Positions 33,951 to 45,285 of a stretch of 64,000 nucleotides of DNA are shown here, in pieces. Below the pieces are notes generated by a model. The model did no database searches. It had not been told where the DNA came from and saw only the letters and a list, made by a program, of their open reading frames with translations. Location of the stretch: assembly GCA_947359465.1 (NCBI GenBank), contig OX375875.1:11873038-11937037 (forward strand). The letters are read 5' to 3'. The position numbers and the translations under genes were made by a program. The DNA is from Metellina segmentata (taxonomy: Eukaryota; Arthropoda; Arachnida; Araneae; Tetragnathidae). Positions within the stretch are counted from its first letter, which is position 1. The number at the start of each line of letters is the position of its first letter.

Positions 33951-34798
33951 ATGCCTAGGACACGATCAGTAGATTTATGTCCCGTGTTTGGAATGGCTGA
34001 AATAATGAAGCCTAACATGTTTCCAACATATGTAGATGTTATGAGGCATTATCTTTGCATAAAGAACGATTATAAAAGTGATGCTAGAATGTGGCTGATG
34101 TATGTTGAATTTTAATTAGAGAACTTAAAGGATTGTGGGGGAAAAGTTCGATTCCAAGTGTAAAAAACAAACAAATAATATATATGCTGAAAAATACCAT
34201 AAAGCGTATAGAAATATTAAGAAACTATTAAAAAATACTTGCAAAATAGATTTCTCGAAAAAGGTTGTGTCCTTCAGGGAATCAGCAGAAAAATATCTAT
34301 TTGATATTACCACATGTAAACGTAAGAACTTTGTCAGTTGTACTTTCAAAATGAAAGTACCTATTGCTGAAAGAGCTTTTTTAACAGATCAAAGGACATT
34401 TCGAAAAATGGTTAGTGGAAATGTTGACAATAAAACCAGCAGAATGCTTGAAGAAAAGATTGCAGTGCAAAGAAAGAGAAGCAGAGAGCCAAAACGTTCA
34501 GCTCAAAGAATGTAAAGGAAAACAATCCAAAATACTCTCGCCCTCTATTACGGGAGCTACTTTGAGTTTTAATTTGCTTAAGAATTCCAATGACACTATA
34601 AACACAATCATTGATAATAATTATCCGACAACTGCACAAACGAGAACTAAACTTCCAAATGTAGCTCAGGCTTGTGACAGAACTGTTGTTTCCGATAGAT
34701 CGGTAGCAATTCTAATAAATGCTACTTTGAAGGATATGGGGAAAATTTACAAGGATGATTCTTCAAACATAGTTGATCGTAGTAAAATTAGAAGATAA
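33951..34798 (+). pseudogene. Transposase-like gene of the long-TIR element, 5' part
   Basis: The ATG at 33951 opens MPRTRSVDLCPVFGMAEIMK. A stop near 34113 and frameshifts follow. The sequence continues in two further frames as ESAEKYLFDITTCK, KVPIAERAFLTDQR, then ACDRTVVSDRSVAILINATL and VDRSKIRR. I recall a multi-copy spider protein family with the same order (CDRTGVSDR, VVDRSKVRR), which I take as the transposase or an accessory protein; this is memory only. The remainder lies beyond the nested insertion, at 36951-38010. Not functional. Confidence 0.6.
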
Positions 34799-34931
34799 AG
34801 GACAAAGCCCCGCAGCTACCTGAAAAGGAAAAATGAGGAAACTATCTCTTTATCAGAATATTGAATATACTTTAATGAGCGAAAGGATTAAACTTTAGTA
34901 ATGATTAGAGAAAGAGAAAGGATTTCTAGAA

Positions 34932-36935
34932 GGGTCATTCTTGTGAAATAGGAAAAATTGGCTTCTTAAAATTTTTTCAATCGAATGTTTTTAAAACTTT
35001 ATTTTTTTGGCCTAATAATTTTCTACTATGTTCATTAAGTAAATTAAAAATATCAGCAATCTAAATTATTAACATTTTGTTAAGGAAAAAAATATTTCAC
35101 AATATTGGAAGGCAGGACAATGACAAACCTGCCAGGACAATGATGAAAATAGAAAAAAATACATAAATTTCTTGTTGAACATTTCATATGACCATGTATT
35201 TTTAATTCAGCTGATTAAGTATATAAATAAAATTACTAGGAACATGACACTTCAGGAAATTATGGATTCCCGAATATTTAAGTATTATTAGAAAGTAGGA
35301 ACATTGTGGATAGTTATTACTGCAACTTTTATGCTTTTTTAACAGATTTCGTGTTTTGCTGTGTGGTGTTAAATTACTGCAATCAATTCTCAGCTATTTG
35401 TTATCTGTAGTATTTCTTTTTGTATTTTTCCATTTGCCTTGTATATTTTTAAAATTTTTCTTTCAGTTTCTTTGTACGAATGTAGGTCTCTGCTCTATCT
35501 CTTCTAACTTTTTTTCTTAACATTATCATCTCTTGTTGTGTCTGGGTTTGAAGAACCTGAAAGTTGAATATCTATACCACTTTCACTTGGTTTAGGTAGC
35601 CAATTCTATCGGATGACAATTTCTAGTTCAAGCGATAAAGTTTTGAATTTTCTTTCCTATGTTTATAATTCTCCTTTTTTCTGCCTCAAACTCATTTTAG
35701 CTAGAGGCTTTACCACTCATTTCTTCTTTCGGTTAACATATATTTCACATGCCTCTTCAATTTATCTTGTATCAAACGTTATGGAATTTTTTTTAATATG
35801 CTCCTGACGACGTTTCTCAGCTAACCTTTTCATTAACAACCTTTCCTCATATGTTTGTTTCTTTTTACCACTCATATCTGTCCATATATTGTTTACAACT
35901 TACAAAAAGGAGCATGTGATAACGGATATTTAGTAATAACTAGACATTTTTAGGTGCAATGACAAAAACATGTTTTAAATAAAAGAAACAAATAAGTTTC
36001 AAAATTTCAAGCCCATTATAAGGTATTTTACTATTAAAAAAATTACAATGGATAATAAATAATCAAAAGTTAATAGTTAAAAGTAAAGAATAATTTGTCT
36101 TCAGTTAATAATTTAAATATTTATAAAATACTGAACATAAAACATCATTTTCCTGTCTTGACATCATTGACTTGGTATGTTAAAGGCAGGACAATGATGG
36201 CCATGATAATGATGAAATAGGCTTTTTCAGGGCTTAATGGATGAACAATTAAAAATTTCAGTTTGAATTTCACACACATTTAAGAAATATCTTTTATACA
36301 CTTGATAATAAAAAAAATTTAAAATTTACTACAAACATTTAATTTTTATCAAAGCCAGGAAAATGATCTTCAATATACATAAACCTTGAACTCTGAACTT
36401 GCATGTGCTGACCAAAAAAAAAGTTGATAACTTTTCAAAATTGCAGTTATTTATTTAAATAACCTCAACCCCAGATTACTTGAAAAGTATTCTTCTAACT
36501 CAGTGCTGTCATCTATTAATTGCCCACATAATGATATCTGAGATACCAGGAAAATGATGATATTACTTGGGACAATAGTTATTGAAGTTACTTTTGGAAA
36601 TTTTTGCAATATTATTTCCATTATTGTAACTAATAACCTTTCAAATGTATAAAGAAGCAGAATAAATTATTTACAAGAATATATAAATAAATATTAAAAC
36701 CCTAATGAATGAAGAAAATGTAAAATTTCACTCAGGGACATGCCAGGACAATGATATTTGATATTTTAAAGTTTTAAAAATGTATAAAATAAAAAAATAT
36801 GTCATTAATTTTCTAATTCTGTAGATTATAAAAGTGATCCTAAACTATTCTTGAAAGTTGACAAAATCTTCAGAGTGATAGAATTCTATAAATTTTGAAG
36901 GGACATGAATTTTGCCTATTTTGCAAGAATGACCC
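34932..36935 (-). mobile_element. 2.0-kb TIR transposon nested inside the long-TIR element
   Basis: Ends GGGTCATTCTTGTGAAATAG on the left and, read inward from the right, GGGTCATTCTTGCAAAATAG. Flanked by AGAA (34928-34931 and 36936-36939). Subterminal copies of CCAGGACAATGAT or close variants occur near 35111, 35131, 36185, 36354, 36545 and 36741. A minus-strand remnant starting MSGKKKQTYEERLLMKRLAE (about 35875 downwards) resembles a basic N-terminal domain I associate with some insect and hydra TE proteins; it is riddled with stops. Confidence 0.75.
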
Positions 36936-36950
36936 AGAAAGACGGTAACA

Positions 36951-38010
36951 GAAGAACATATCGTTCTATTACTAGAACCAGGATCAAAATATATGGGACG
37001 TGTCACTCCTACGACTGGCTCTTTTCAAAATATTAAAACAAGTATTTTAATACTTTTGGAGAAAAATATCGATCTTTCTTAGATGCAAGTGGTTGGTTGT
37101 GATGGTACAGTGGTAAATACAGGTTTGAAAAATGGAATCATTCGACATATCGAGCACTTTTTAGGACGTCCTGTGCATTGATTTATTTGTTTATTACAAG
37201 CAAATGAGCTACCCAGCTACCTTTACGTCATTTGTTGCAACATTTAGAAGGGAAAACCACTGAACCAAAAGAATACAGGGGAGAAATTGGGAAAATGTTA
37301 GAATCTTGTGAAAAATGGTTTACGACGACAAATAGAATTTTAAGGTTATATGTTTCAACAGAAGATCCAACACATAACGTGAAAATATTAACAGAGTATG
37401 TTGTGAAGGTACACTCATATGTGTGGTTTAAAATTAAAAGTTAGTCATCATGTTGGTACGGGAGTCTTCATTTTTACCATATTTTAAATAAATCGAGATT
37501 TTTGCCTGATGATTTAAAAATTGTAGTAGATATAACTTTGTAAAGATATGCTTATTATGTCCATCCAGAAAATATTATTTTGGTGATGTTAGCTGATGAT
37601 CGAAAACACATCAGAGAATTGAGCCTTAGAAGAATTTAAAATTAAGACACAAAAAAATAACGTAGAAAAGAGTATTTGAGAGTTCAAAATTCCCAAGTTA
37701 AACTTCGAAGCAGACGATTACATAAATCGAATTGAATGGCAATCAGACTCCATTACAGATCCACCATTTACAGTATCTCTTTCTGATGATCAACTCAAGT
37801 CTATCATTCTAGATGTTCCAACCTATGGTAACATGTTTAACTTTCCATGCCATTCACAAGCAATAGAACGTTGCGTTAAATTAGTAACTGAAGCATATAG
37901 TACAGTATGTGGTACAGAGGCATGAGATGGATTTATTCGGTCAAGAATTGCTTCTAGATTTGCTTTACCCCGATTTGAAACCAAAAGCCAATATCAACCA
38001 CTTGTAAGCT
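36951..38010 (+). pseudogene. Transposase-like gene of the long-TIR element, 3' part
   Basis: Continues the gene broken at 34798: EEHIVLLLEPGSKYMGRVTP, VVGCDGTVVNTGLKNGIIRH (an Asp-containing strand that could supply a catalytic acid), CLLQANELP, KWFTTTNRILRLYVSTEDPT, TEYVVKVHSYVWFKIKS, and finally FPCHSQAIERCVKLVTEA-like sequence near 37840-37910. At least five stops or frameshifts. The order and spacing fit a DDE-type transposase, but I cannot place all three acids. Confidence 0.6.
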
Positions 38011-38529
38011 AAACCACTTGCCACTAACTTCAGTTTAATTTTTTAGGGTAAGCTAGTAACTTAAATTGAAATTTTTAGGGGGGGGGCGGAACTCGTTATG
38101 CAGCCACCTCCTCGTGCTGAGTTCTGGGTTGTTTTCATACTGCAAAAACAGCGAAGATCTACAAGGAGAAGCTCCCGTGTAAACGCGTGGTTGCAATGAT
38201 GAGTCTATTGAGCGGAGTGGAGACGCGCGTGATGGCGCTCTAAAAAAAGGGGACATTTTTTATTTTTCGGGATAATGTTAGGTGTAAAACTTTTTTTTTA
38301 CACGCAGGGAAGTTCATTTCACTCACCCATGGCTTTAAATAAGCTGTATTAAATTTTTTAAATGCGTTATTATTATTTTTGTGAAAAAATTGGCAACATT
38401 TCGAAAATTTCAAAGCGATTTTTTCACCTGAAGATATTAATTGATTTAGCTCATATTTTGTATTATTAATAAGCATAGTAGTCTAGGAGTAATTAGCATA
38501 GTAGCATAGTAGTATACAATTATTAATAA

Positions 38530-38980
38530 GCATAGTAGTTTAGGAAGACGAGTTGTTTCGTTTAGATCTTGAGAGTCAACGGATTCGTTGAGAACAACAA
38601 TGTTTGCATTATCCGAAATGGTGTTTTTATGCATTTCTTTTAATTTTATTTTTGCTCTTAATTGCCTAAGTTGAATTTTCTCTTCATACTCTTGTGCTAA
38701 AGCGATTTCAGTTTCATTCTCATCCGAATCAACCTTTAAATTGCAGTCGGTTTTCGTCTAATTCTTTTAGTATTTTTGCTTTTGCGAGTCATTAATCCAA
38801 ACTTTCTTCTAACGAGATTACATTACATTCGTCTTTCTCGAAATCTATTTCTATCTTTTTCAAAGCTTTTGAGACCGAGGTGCTAGTAGCTTTTCGTTTT
38901 GATTTCAATTTGGTAATAATCTCATCTGTCACTTTTACTAATATTCAAATAAATCCTACCTTTAGCAATCTCGCACATAA
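38530..38980 (-). pseudogene. BEL/Pao gag-like relic
   Basis: The minus frames contain KRKATSTSVSKALKKIEIDF, then after a stop ELDEN, and finally EYEEKIQLRQLRAKIKLK and NETTRLPK. BEL gag N-terminal regions have this coiled, Lys/Glu-rich form followed by a conserved LPK. The sequence breaks immediately after LPK, where the long-TIR transposon begins. Its partner pol fragment is at 32410-33240, in the same strand and correct order. That they were once one element is inference. Confidence 0.5.
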
Positions 38981-39044
38981 ATGCTAATCCAATAAGTGTA
39001 ACTTCAAACATATCACACATTCGTGGACCGATGCACCATGACGC

Positions 39045-39215
39045 AGAATGGAGGAATTTCAAGTATCAAATTGGTTCAGTGGTATTTTTTGGTCTGTACA
39101 AAAATGACGATTGGAGAGATTCTTCAGTTAAATTAAAATTCAATTACTACTTTACAGACGCATAAAAAGAATACATAATTATGTAAATCAAATTAAGAAC
39201 GATTAGGTCCTTATC
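39045..39215 (-). repeat. Dispersed repeat, copy 3
   Basis: Reverse complement of the repeat at 15111-15320 and 45060-45285 (CGATTGGAGAGATTCTTCAG on the plus strand). Confidence 0.65.
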
Positions 39216-39298
39216 GAATTCAAATCAAGGTCTAACTTCAACTGACAAAAGCCGTAAGGTGTGGGAGAAGGGAAGGCGCTATCTAACATTCAAATAAT

Positions 39299-39362
39299 TT
39301 CCACAGGGATTGATCCCCCACCGTCGTCAGTAGCCCGTTGAGTTGCTTCAGTAAACGTTTAT
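39299..39362 (+). repeat. SINE 3' tail fragment
   Basis: GGGATTGATCCCCCACCGTC followed by GTCAGTAGCCCGTTGAGTTG; only the last ~60 bp of the SINE. Confidence 0.75.
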
Positions 39363-40240
39363 TATAATTCCTACCTACTAATGAGAATATAAAACCCATC
39401 AATTTCTATACTGTTACGTACACCCTGTGGTAACTAAAGCCTTCATGAGGTAATTCTGTCCTTTTCTTTAGTTATATCTTTATAAATATTAAGTCTGGAA
39501 TGCTTTAATTTTATATTTTACTGCTTCTTGTGTACGGTACTAAATGTGAGGACGTTACTGGGGTTATTTGGAAGGGCCTTAGTTAAAACATGAGCCAATT
39601 CATTACCATTAATACCAGCGACCGAGGATACACTGTAATAGATCGTCAATTGACTACAATATAATTTATTGACCAATCAACTACCATATATAATTTCGAA
39701 ATTTTTTACCGCCACGTGCCGAAAGTTTATTTGATAAATAAACCAAGTGACGACACGTATGGAATACTCACAGAAAGCATGTTCTGCGTGAAAAGTACTT
39801 GTATTTTATTTGGCAGAAAAAAAAATCTCTTTTAGATGAGCGTGTGGCTAACTTGATACTTCTTTACATTCTAGAACATTCTTTAATATAAATTTTTTTT
39901 CATACAAATATAGTCATGAATGTTTCCACGTCAACTTTAAAATGAAATAGACTGATCATGTGCACTTAGCTTCATATTCTTGCCTATGTTCACTCGTTTT
40001 GAATACCTCCGAGTGATGGTTATAAGTTATTGGAAGATAACAGGAATCCCATAGCAGGATCAATTGAAATTAATCCCATTGCCCCCTTTATAGCCCATTG
40101 GCCCAAGTCGATTTTTAAGATACGTGACTAAAACTTTTGAAATCTTACTGTAGTCATGCTCCATCTATTTCATTAGAAGGGTGATGCTTTTTCAGAGAGC
40201 TCATTCTCTATACATAACTTAAAACCACAAAATGTAAAGG
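39363..40240. other. No gene
   Basis: AT-rich spacer; nothing supported. Confidence 0.4.
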
Positions 40241-40608
40241 TGCGTATACATTTGCGAACCGGACCGTTCGCGAGCCATTCGTGAACCGTTCGTTGAAATT
40301 ATTTTCACAACGAGCTTCGAGCGATCCATGGGAAATGAAGGAACCAACTGCGAGTGCGAACCACCACGCAGTCATTTGTTAGCCACCGGTGATGACGATG
40401 GAGTCTGGAGGTTAGTGAGTATAAAGAAAAGCAATGAACTACTCCCAACGCCGTCCCAATCTGAACCGAGAACGTCTTTGTGTTCGTCGAAAAACCGACA
40501 GAAAGCAGATCGCCACGAGCGGTTCATGAGCCGCTCGTTTGGCGACCAAAACACCGATCTAGACTAGAAGATCGCGAACCGTTCGGCTCGCAAATGTATA
40601 CACGGGTC
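40241..40608. mobile_element. 368-bp TIR element (MITE)
   Basis: The left end GTATACATTTGCGAACCGGA is answered on the right by the complement of TCGGCTCGCAAATGTATAC, and CGTTCGCG-type words recur inside both ends. The interior is GC-richer than its surroundings and non-coding. Target duplication unclear, so superfamily not assigned. Confidence 0.7.
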
Positions 40609-40794
40609 AGGAACAGTAAAGTATGAAGAGTTTTGTATGGATAAGCCACCATATTTGGCAATGTATAAGCATTATGCAAATTTAGGCAGCATTTACCAAC
40701 ACATGTGTCTATATAATACATGTTCAATCTTCTATTTATTTTCATCAGCGTAACAGTATGATCTGAACACATTGGATACATACGCGTTTGATTC

Positions 40795-40862
40795 CTTGTC
40801 CAGATCGTTGTCAATAACCCGTTGCTTTAATATGACGTTAATTAAAAATTACCAAATTACCT
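40795..40862 (+). repeat. SINE 3' tail fragment
   Basis: GTCAATAACCCGTTGCTTTA then GACGTTAATTAAAAATTACC; matches the SINE tail. Confidence 0.7.
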
Positions 40863-40883
40863 TGCCCAGATTTAATTTAATTC

Positions 40884-41056
40884 ACGATTTAAGAAGCAAT
40901 TACGGGACGACAAGTTATGGTTGATTCCTTTAACTACACATATCTTACTCTGTGTGTATACCACTAACACTGCCCTGAATAATGAGTTCACACACAAAGC
41001 ATCCGAAAATCTTCACTGTCCTCTAATTAATTCCATCTCACTTTATTTCGGTCCAT
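40884..41056. repeat. Segmental duplication, copy 1
   Basis: Shares GTTGATTCCTTTAACTACAC (C in place of T once), CCACTAACACTGCCCTGAAT and CTCTAATTAATTCC with 42553-42724, in the same order and orientation. The two copies bracket two minus-strand Helitrons. Confidence 0.8.
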
Positions 41057-41272
41057 GGAGTTTGTCCAACCAACTGTTACTTATCCATTCGGAACTCATT
41101 CTTTGAAATTTTTAGTGACCAAATGATATTCGGAAAAGCTAAGTGATGTCGCGGTTGGAACACTAATGGAAGCACGTTCCACTGCAGAAACACCAACGCC
41201 GTTTACATTTAGCTTGACGTAAAAAGCCAATCAAATAATATAACACACTTGCCACTAACTGGCTAGCACGGC

Positions 41273-41979
41273 GTTGCCCGTGCGCGTGGTGTAAGGTAGT
41301 AATATTTTGTAAAATTTTCCGGAGATTTCAAATCCGTTGAAATTTTTAATCTCTCTTTTCCGATTCCGATTTTCTGAAAACAAACTTAACAGTCCCAGTC
41401 AAAATTTTTTATATTTTTTTTATTGCTCTCCTTAGCTGAAATGGAGTAGAGCAGGAAATGTTTTTTTTTAACACGAAGGGCAGAAAATACAATCGGTTTA
41501 TTTCTGGAAAGCGAAAATTCACGTGACGTTACATTCTCTTGCGAAAATATAAAATATATATTCAACTTAAAAAAGATTTATTTTAAGAAAATCATATTTT
41601 AAGGTATCGATTTTTACTATATCTTTAACGGTCAAGGAGATAGAAAAGAAGAACTAAGTAACTCCAGTTAAAAGGTTATGTATTTTTTATCGTCTGGCTA
41701 GAAAACCATGCCTCTGCGCAAAATCAAAACGGAAACGAAAAAAATAAATTTACTATCTGTCATCCTCTATGCTGTTGCATTCGATAATGATTAAATTTCA
41801 TTAAATTCATTTTAAAATGTGCTCGATTGAATTTTAAAATTCGCCTCGACCCTATAATTGCAAAAAATTCGAACTACCTGTGTGCCAAATCCCATTACTG
41901 TAAGTGTCATAGACTCGTCAGGACTTTGCGTGCAAGAAACAAACAAAAAAAGAAATACTTCCTTTTATAATATTATAGA
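41273..41979 (-). mobile_element. Non-autonomous Helitron, minus strand, copy 1
   Basis: Read on the minus strand it ends with a hairpin GCACGGGCAACGCCGTGC directly followed by TAG (forming GCTAG), the classical CTRR end with subterminal hairpin. It begins TCTATAATATTATAAAAGGA. About 0.7 kb, no Rep/helicase. The interior contains an inverted pair related to the foldback at 44704-45010. Confidence 0.75.
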
Positions 41980-41994
41980 CTAAGCACTGCGTGG

Positions 41995-42465
41995 ACAGCA
42001 TGGCGTTGCCCGTGACAATCTTTTTGTGGGGTCATGTGTGATGCTCGCCAACCTCCGGTGATTTATACGTATTCCCATTTGACTTGCTTGGCAAATGAAC
42101 TCTACAGACACATCGTGATGGCCTCGAAATGTCTATTATGAACAACGTTATTCAAAACACGCTATAAACGGAGAATGGTTCCAAAAGCATTAAAACGAAA
42201 AATGCTTGTGACGTCAACGATTGAAAATAGCAAAATCCTCGCCTTTCTTCAATGACGTCACATTCCGCAAAAAGGAAAGAAAGGTGAAAAAACTAATAAA
42301 TTAATTAAAAAACGTTCGAGATAACATTTTAAAATTCGGACTCGACACAAAAATCGTAAAAAATTCGGACTACCTGTGTATCAAATTTCATCGTTGCAAG
42401 TTCCATAGATTCGTCAATTCACTACACACCGTACACTGACAAACACTTCCTTTTATAATAGTAGA
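41995..42465 (-). mobile_element. Non-autonomous Helitron, minus strand, copy 2
   Basis: The 5' end is TCTACTATTATAAAAGGAAG after a host A. The 3' end is a decayed ACGGGCAACGCCATGCTGT (CTGT instead of CTAG). It lies directly behind copy 1 in the same orientation, a tandem Helitron arrangement. Confidence 0.7.
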
Positions 42466-42552
42466 TATATTCAATTTCTCCTATTTCCACACAACGTGAC
42501 CAAAGTATATGAGCAAAATAGATAGAGTTGCTTGAAGTTAGCTTTTACTCGG

Positions 42553-42724
42553 CGATTTAAGCGGCAATTACGGGACGGGAAATTACTGTTGATTCCTTTA
42601 ACCGCACATAACTTCCTCTGTGTGTTTGCATACCACTAACACTGCCCTGAATAATGAGTTGACATAAAGCATCCGAAACCCTCCACTATCCTCTAATTAA
42701 TTCCCTTTCACTTCATTGCGGTTA
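42553..42724. repeat. Segmental duplication, copy 2
   Basis: Partner of 40884-41056, about 1.67 kb apart; scattered differences only. Confidence 0.8.
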
Positions 42725-43439
42725 GGGGTAGGGGAATTTGGTCGCCATTATTTGGGGAAAATTGCTGCCCCCCCCCTCTGTTTGCGTAGGAGATGTCGGA
42801 CGGGGGGCTGGATGCTGTTCCGGGTCCGGGAATTAGTTTACGCACTTTAATTGTTTAAGAAGTTAATAACGCCTTCTCGGTTCATACGATTACTTTGTTT
42901 TTTGTGTTCTAACGGTGGAAACAGCAACTAATTTCTTGCTCGGAATGAGTCCAGAGTTGAGGATTTGAGCAATTTTCTAATTTACATAACTGCGAACTGT
43001 TTAATAGGTGTTGTAAAATAATTAAGCAGGTATATAACCTGCTTGACTGTGCCTTTTCGATGATAAAAGCTTGCCAGTTTCTACTGAAAGTATCACCAAC
43101 ATTATACAAAGTGTGGAAAGTATTTAAATACAGAAGCGGAAAATGTTCGCACATTTTTTTGACGATTTTGGTCAACGGTAATAAAAAAATCGTTTGCTGC
43201 AAAAGAAATAATTGCAGTTGTACTCTATGTTTTTAAAAGTCAAAAATATCATCTGCGGCTTGAAAGGTTTGTTTTTATTCAAAATTGCATTTTTAATGAA
43301 TCAATTGTTCGAAGTCTCTATTTATTCTCTTTCCGAAGAGTAATATTCATATTCCGTTATCCAAAACCGATGTGAGAGTCATGGATTTGTGATATCTAAA
43401 GGGTCGATAGGTAATATCGTCAACAAGAAAGGATAAAAC
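42725..43439. other. No gene
   Basis: Includes G- and C-rich tracts (around 42720-42830). A 97-codon minus frame at 42909-43202 has no recognisable domain. Confidence 0.4.
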
Positions 43440-44370
43440 GTTAAATTGAAGACTCAAGTTGGACAAAAATTCCAAAAAAGTATCCAAGGAAGAAACGTAC
43501 ATCTTCGACTATTGCAAAGGTACGTTGTTTAATGTTAAAAGAAAATCCCCTTAGTCAAAGGACAGTTGCAAAATCATTAAAATGCTCGGTATCCACTGTA
43601 AATAAAATGATAAATGTTGATTTAAATCTTAAGAAAGCGGAAAAACGCAATGTGCATCGTCTTTCTCCAAACCATATCGCTGAACGCAGGACACGCTGCC
43701 GAATTCTATATGAGAAAAACACTTTTCCAAAGAAAAATGGAAAAAAATTGTCACAATAGATGAATCATGGGTGTATTTAAATGATTGCAGCAAAAAAAGA
43801 GCCATTTATTATCATAAAAGGGGAGAAAAAATTTTAAGTACATGGTTAACAGAATCGAAAGAAAGTTTTTCTAAGGGATTCATGATTGTTGCTGGTTTTT
43901 CATATGATGGCACGTTAAAAATAAAGAGAGTGGGAAAAAAAATGTCAAGATTAACTCCAAATGCTATCAGGAACATATTTTATTGCCAATTTTTCTGAAT
44001 GAAATACCATCGCTTTACCCACAGTACCATCAATCTGTGGAACTCCACCAAGACAAAGCTAGCAGTCACACATCAAAATCAACTGTAAATTTTCTAAAAT
44101 AAATGGAACAAAAAACCGGTATCAAGGCCATACCCTTCACTGATAACCCTACTAAATCTCCCGATGTATCACCTATGGATTTTTGTGCTTTCTGACTTTT
44201 AAAATCTGCATTATCCAAACGTCGTCCCAGAACTCTTACAGTACTCAGGAAAGCTGTTCAGGAGGAATGGGATAGAATACCTCTTCTGACAGTTCAAAAG
44301 GCATTATTATCCTGAAAACTACGGTGTCGAAGATAGTTCAGAATAAGGGCTATCAAATAGAACATTTAAA
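43440..44370 (+). pseudogene. mariner-like transposase pseudogene, DD41D spacing
   Basis: Parts in order: an N-terminal helix-turn-helix (SQRTVAKSLKCSVSTVNKMI, 43556 onwards), HRLSPNHIAERRTRCRILYE, then after a frameshift VTIDESWVYLNDCSKKRAIY (first catalytic Asp). Next come FMIVAGFSYDGTLKIKRVGK, another frameshift, ELHQDKASSHTSKSTVNFL (second Asp), a stop, and SPDVSPMDFCAF (third Asp), followed by RRPRTLTVLRKAVQEEWDRI. Counting the stop codon as one position, 41 residues separate the second and third aspartates. At least two frameshifts and several stops. No TIRs identified. Confidence 0.8.
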
Positions 44371-44593
44371 ACACAAGAATTTTATGTAATTTAGTTTGTG
44401 AATACAATATACATTGTCGAAAAAATGTGTAAACAGCCTCTTTTTTTTTCTTTTTTGGCGCTGACATCAAGTGACTTCCTTGCTCTATCAAACCTGCAGC
44501 TGCTGTTAGAATCTTGATTTCAATTCGATAAGAACCTAATGACATGTTCACTTGAGACGTCGTTTCTGAGGTCAGTTTTCCTTTTAGCATTAA

Positions 44594-45010
44594 ATTATGT
44601 TTTTCATTCCTCTAATTCAAGTTTCTATCTTTGCGATCGTTGAAGATAAAGTGACGGCGTTTCCTAACACGCGTTTTCAAATCTTTTCTTATACATTACA
44701 TTATGTTTTTTATTCCCTTAATTGAAGTTTCTATCTTTGCGATCGTTGATGATAGAGTAAAAATTTCAACGGATTTGAAATCAGCGTAAAATTTTACGTC
44801 AGATCGATACCAAAAACAGATTTGTTATTAAATTATTTATCCTTTGATAGTTTAATTATTTTTATTAAATAATTCATTATTTACTTAAAGAAAATCACAT
44901 TTAAAGTATCGAGCTGGTGTAAAATTTTCCGCAAATTTGAAAACCGTTGAAATTTTTACTCGATCTTCGACGATCAAAAAGATAAACTTCAATTAGGGGA
45001 ATAAAAAACA
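44594..45010. repeat. Foldback (long inverted repeat) element
   Basis: Arms 44704-44810 and 44906-45010 are complementary over ~105 bp (TAATTGAAGTTTCTATCTTT, AAAAATTTCAACGGATTTGA) around a ~95-bp AT-rich loop. A partial third copy of the arm precedes at 44594-44660. Related arms occur in the Helitrons at 26298 and 41273 and at 31926, so this is probably a Helitron-internal foldback now standing alone. Confidence 0.75.
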
Positions 45011-45059
45011 AATTTTATGAACAAGAAAAGCTGATCTTGGAAAACGCCATATGTGAAGA

Positions 45060-45285
45060 GGTCCTAAGGGTTCTTAATTTGATTGATTAGATTAATGTTT
45101 TGAATCACATAACTATGTAATTTTTCTTTTTCTGTATCTGTACATAGTGTAAAATAGTAATTAAACTTTAATCTAACTGAAGAATCTCTCCAATCGCCAC
45201 TTTTCTTTTAGTCAAACTAAGATCTAAAGATACCCCTGAATCAATTCATTATTGAATTGAAATCCCGTCACTCTGCGTCACAAAG
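45060..45285 (+). repeat. Dispersed repeat, copy 2
   Basis: Shares AATAGTAATTAAACTTTAAT and GAAGAATCTCTCCAATCG with copy 1 at 15111-15320. Confidence 0.7.

Larger units (their letters stand above)
33323..38484 (+). mobile_element. 5.2-kb DNA transposon with ~290-bp TIRs
   Basis: The left end reads AGACTACCATGCTTATTAAT. The right end read inward is AGACTACTATGCTTATTAAT. Complementarity extends about 290 bp, through AAATAATAATAACGCATTT-type words and CACGTCTCCACTC, to GACTCATCATTGC near 33612 and its complement near 38197. It encloses a broken transposase in two parts separated by a second transposon (34932-36935). The terminal ~25 bp on the right are repeated at 38515-38541. Target duplication not clear, so superfamily not assigned. 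Confidence 0.8.

Noticed and set aside
42909..43202. 97-codon minus frame as a possible host exon
   Set aside because: No matching splice sites and no protein-like conservation that I can recognise.
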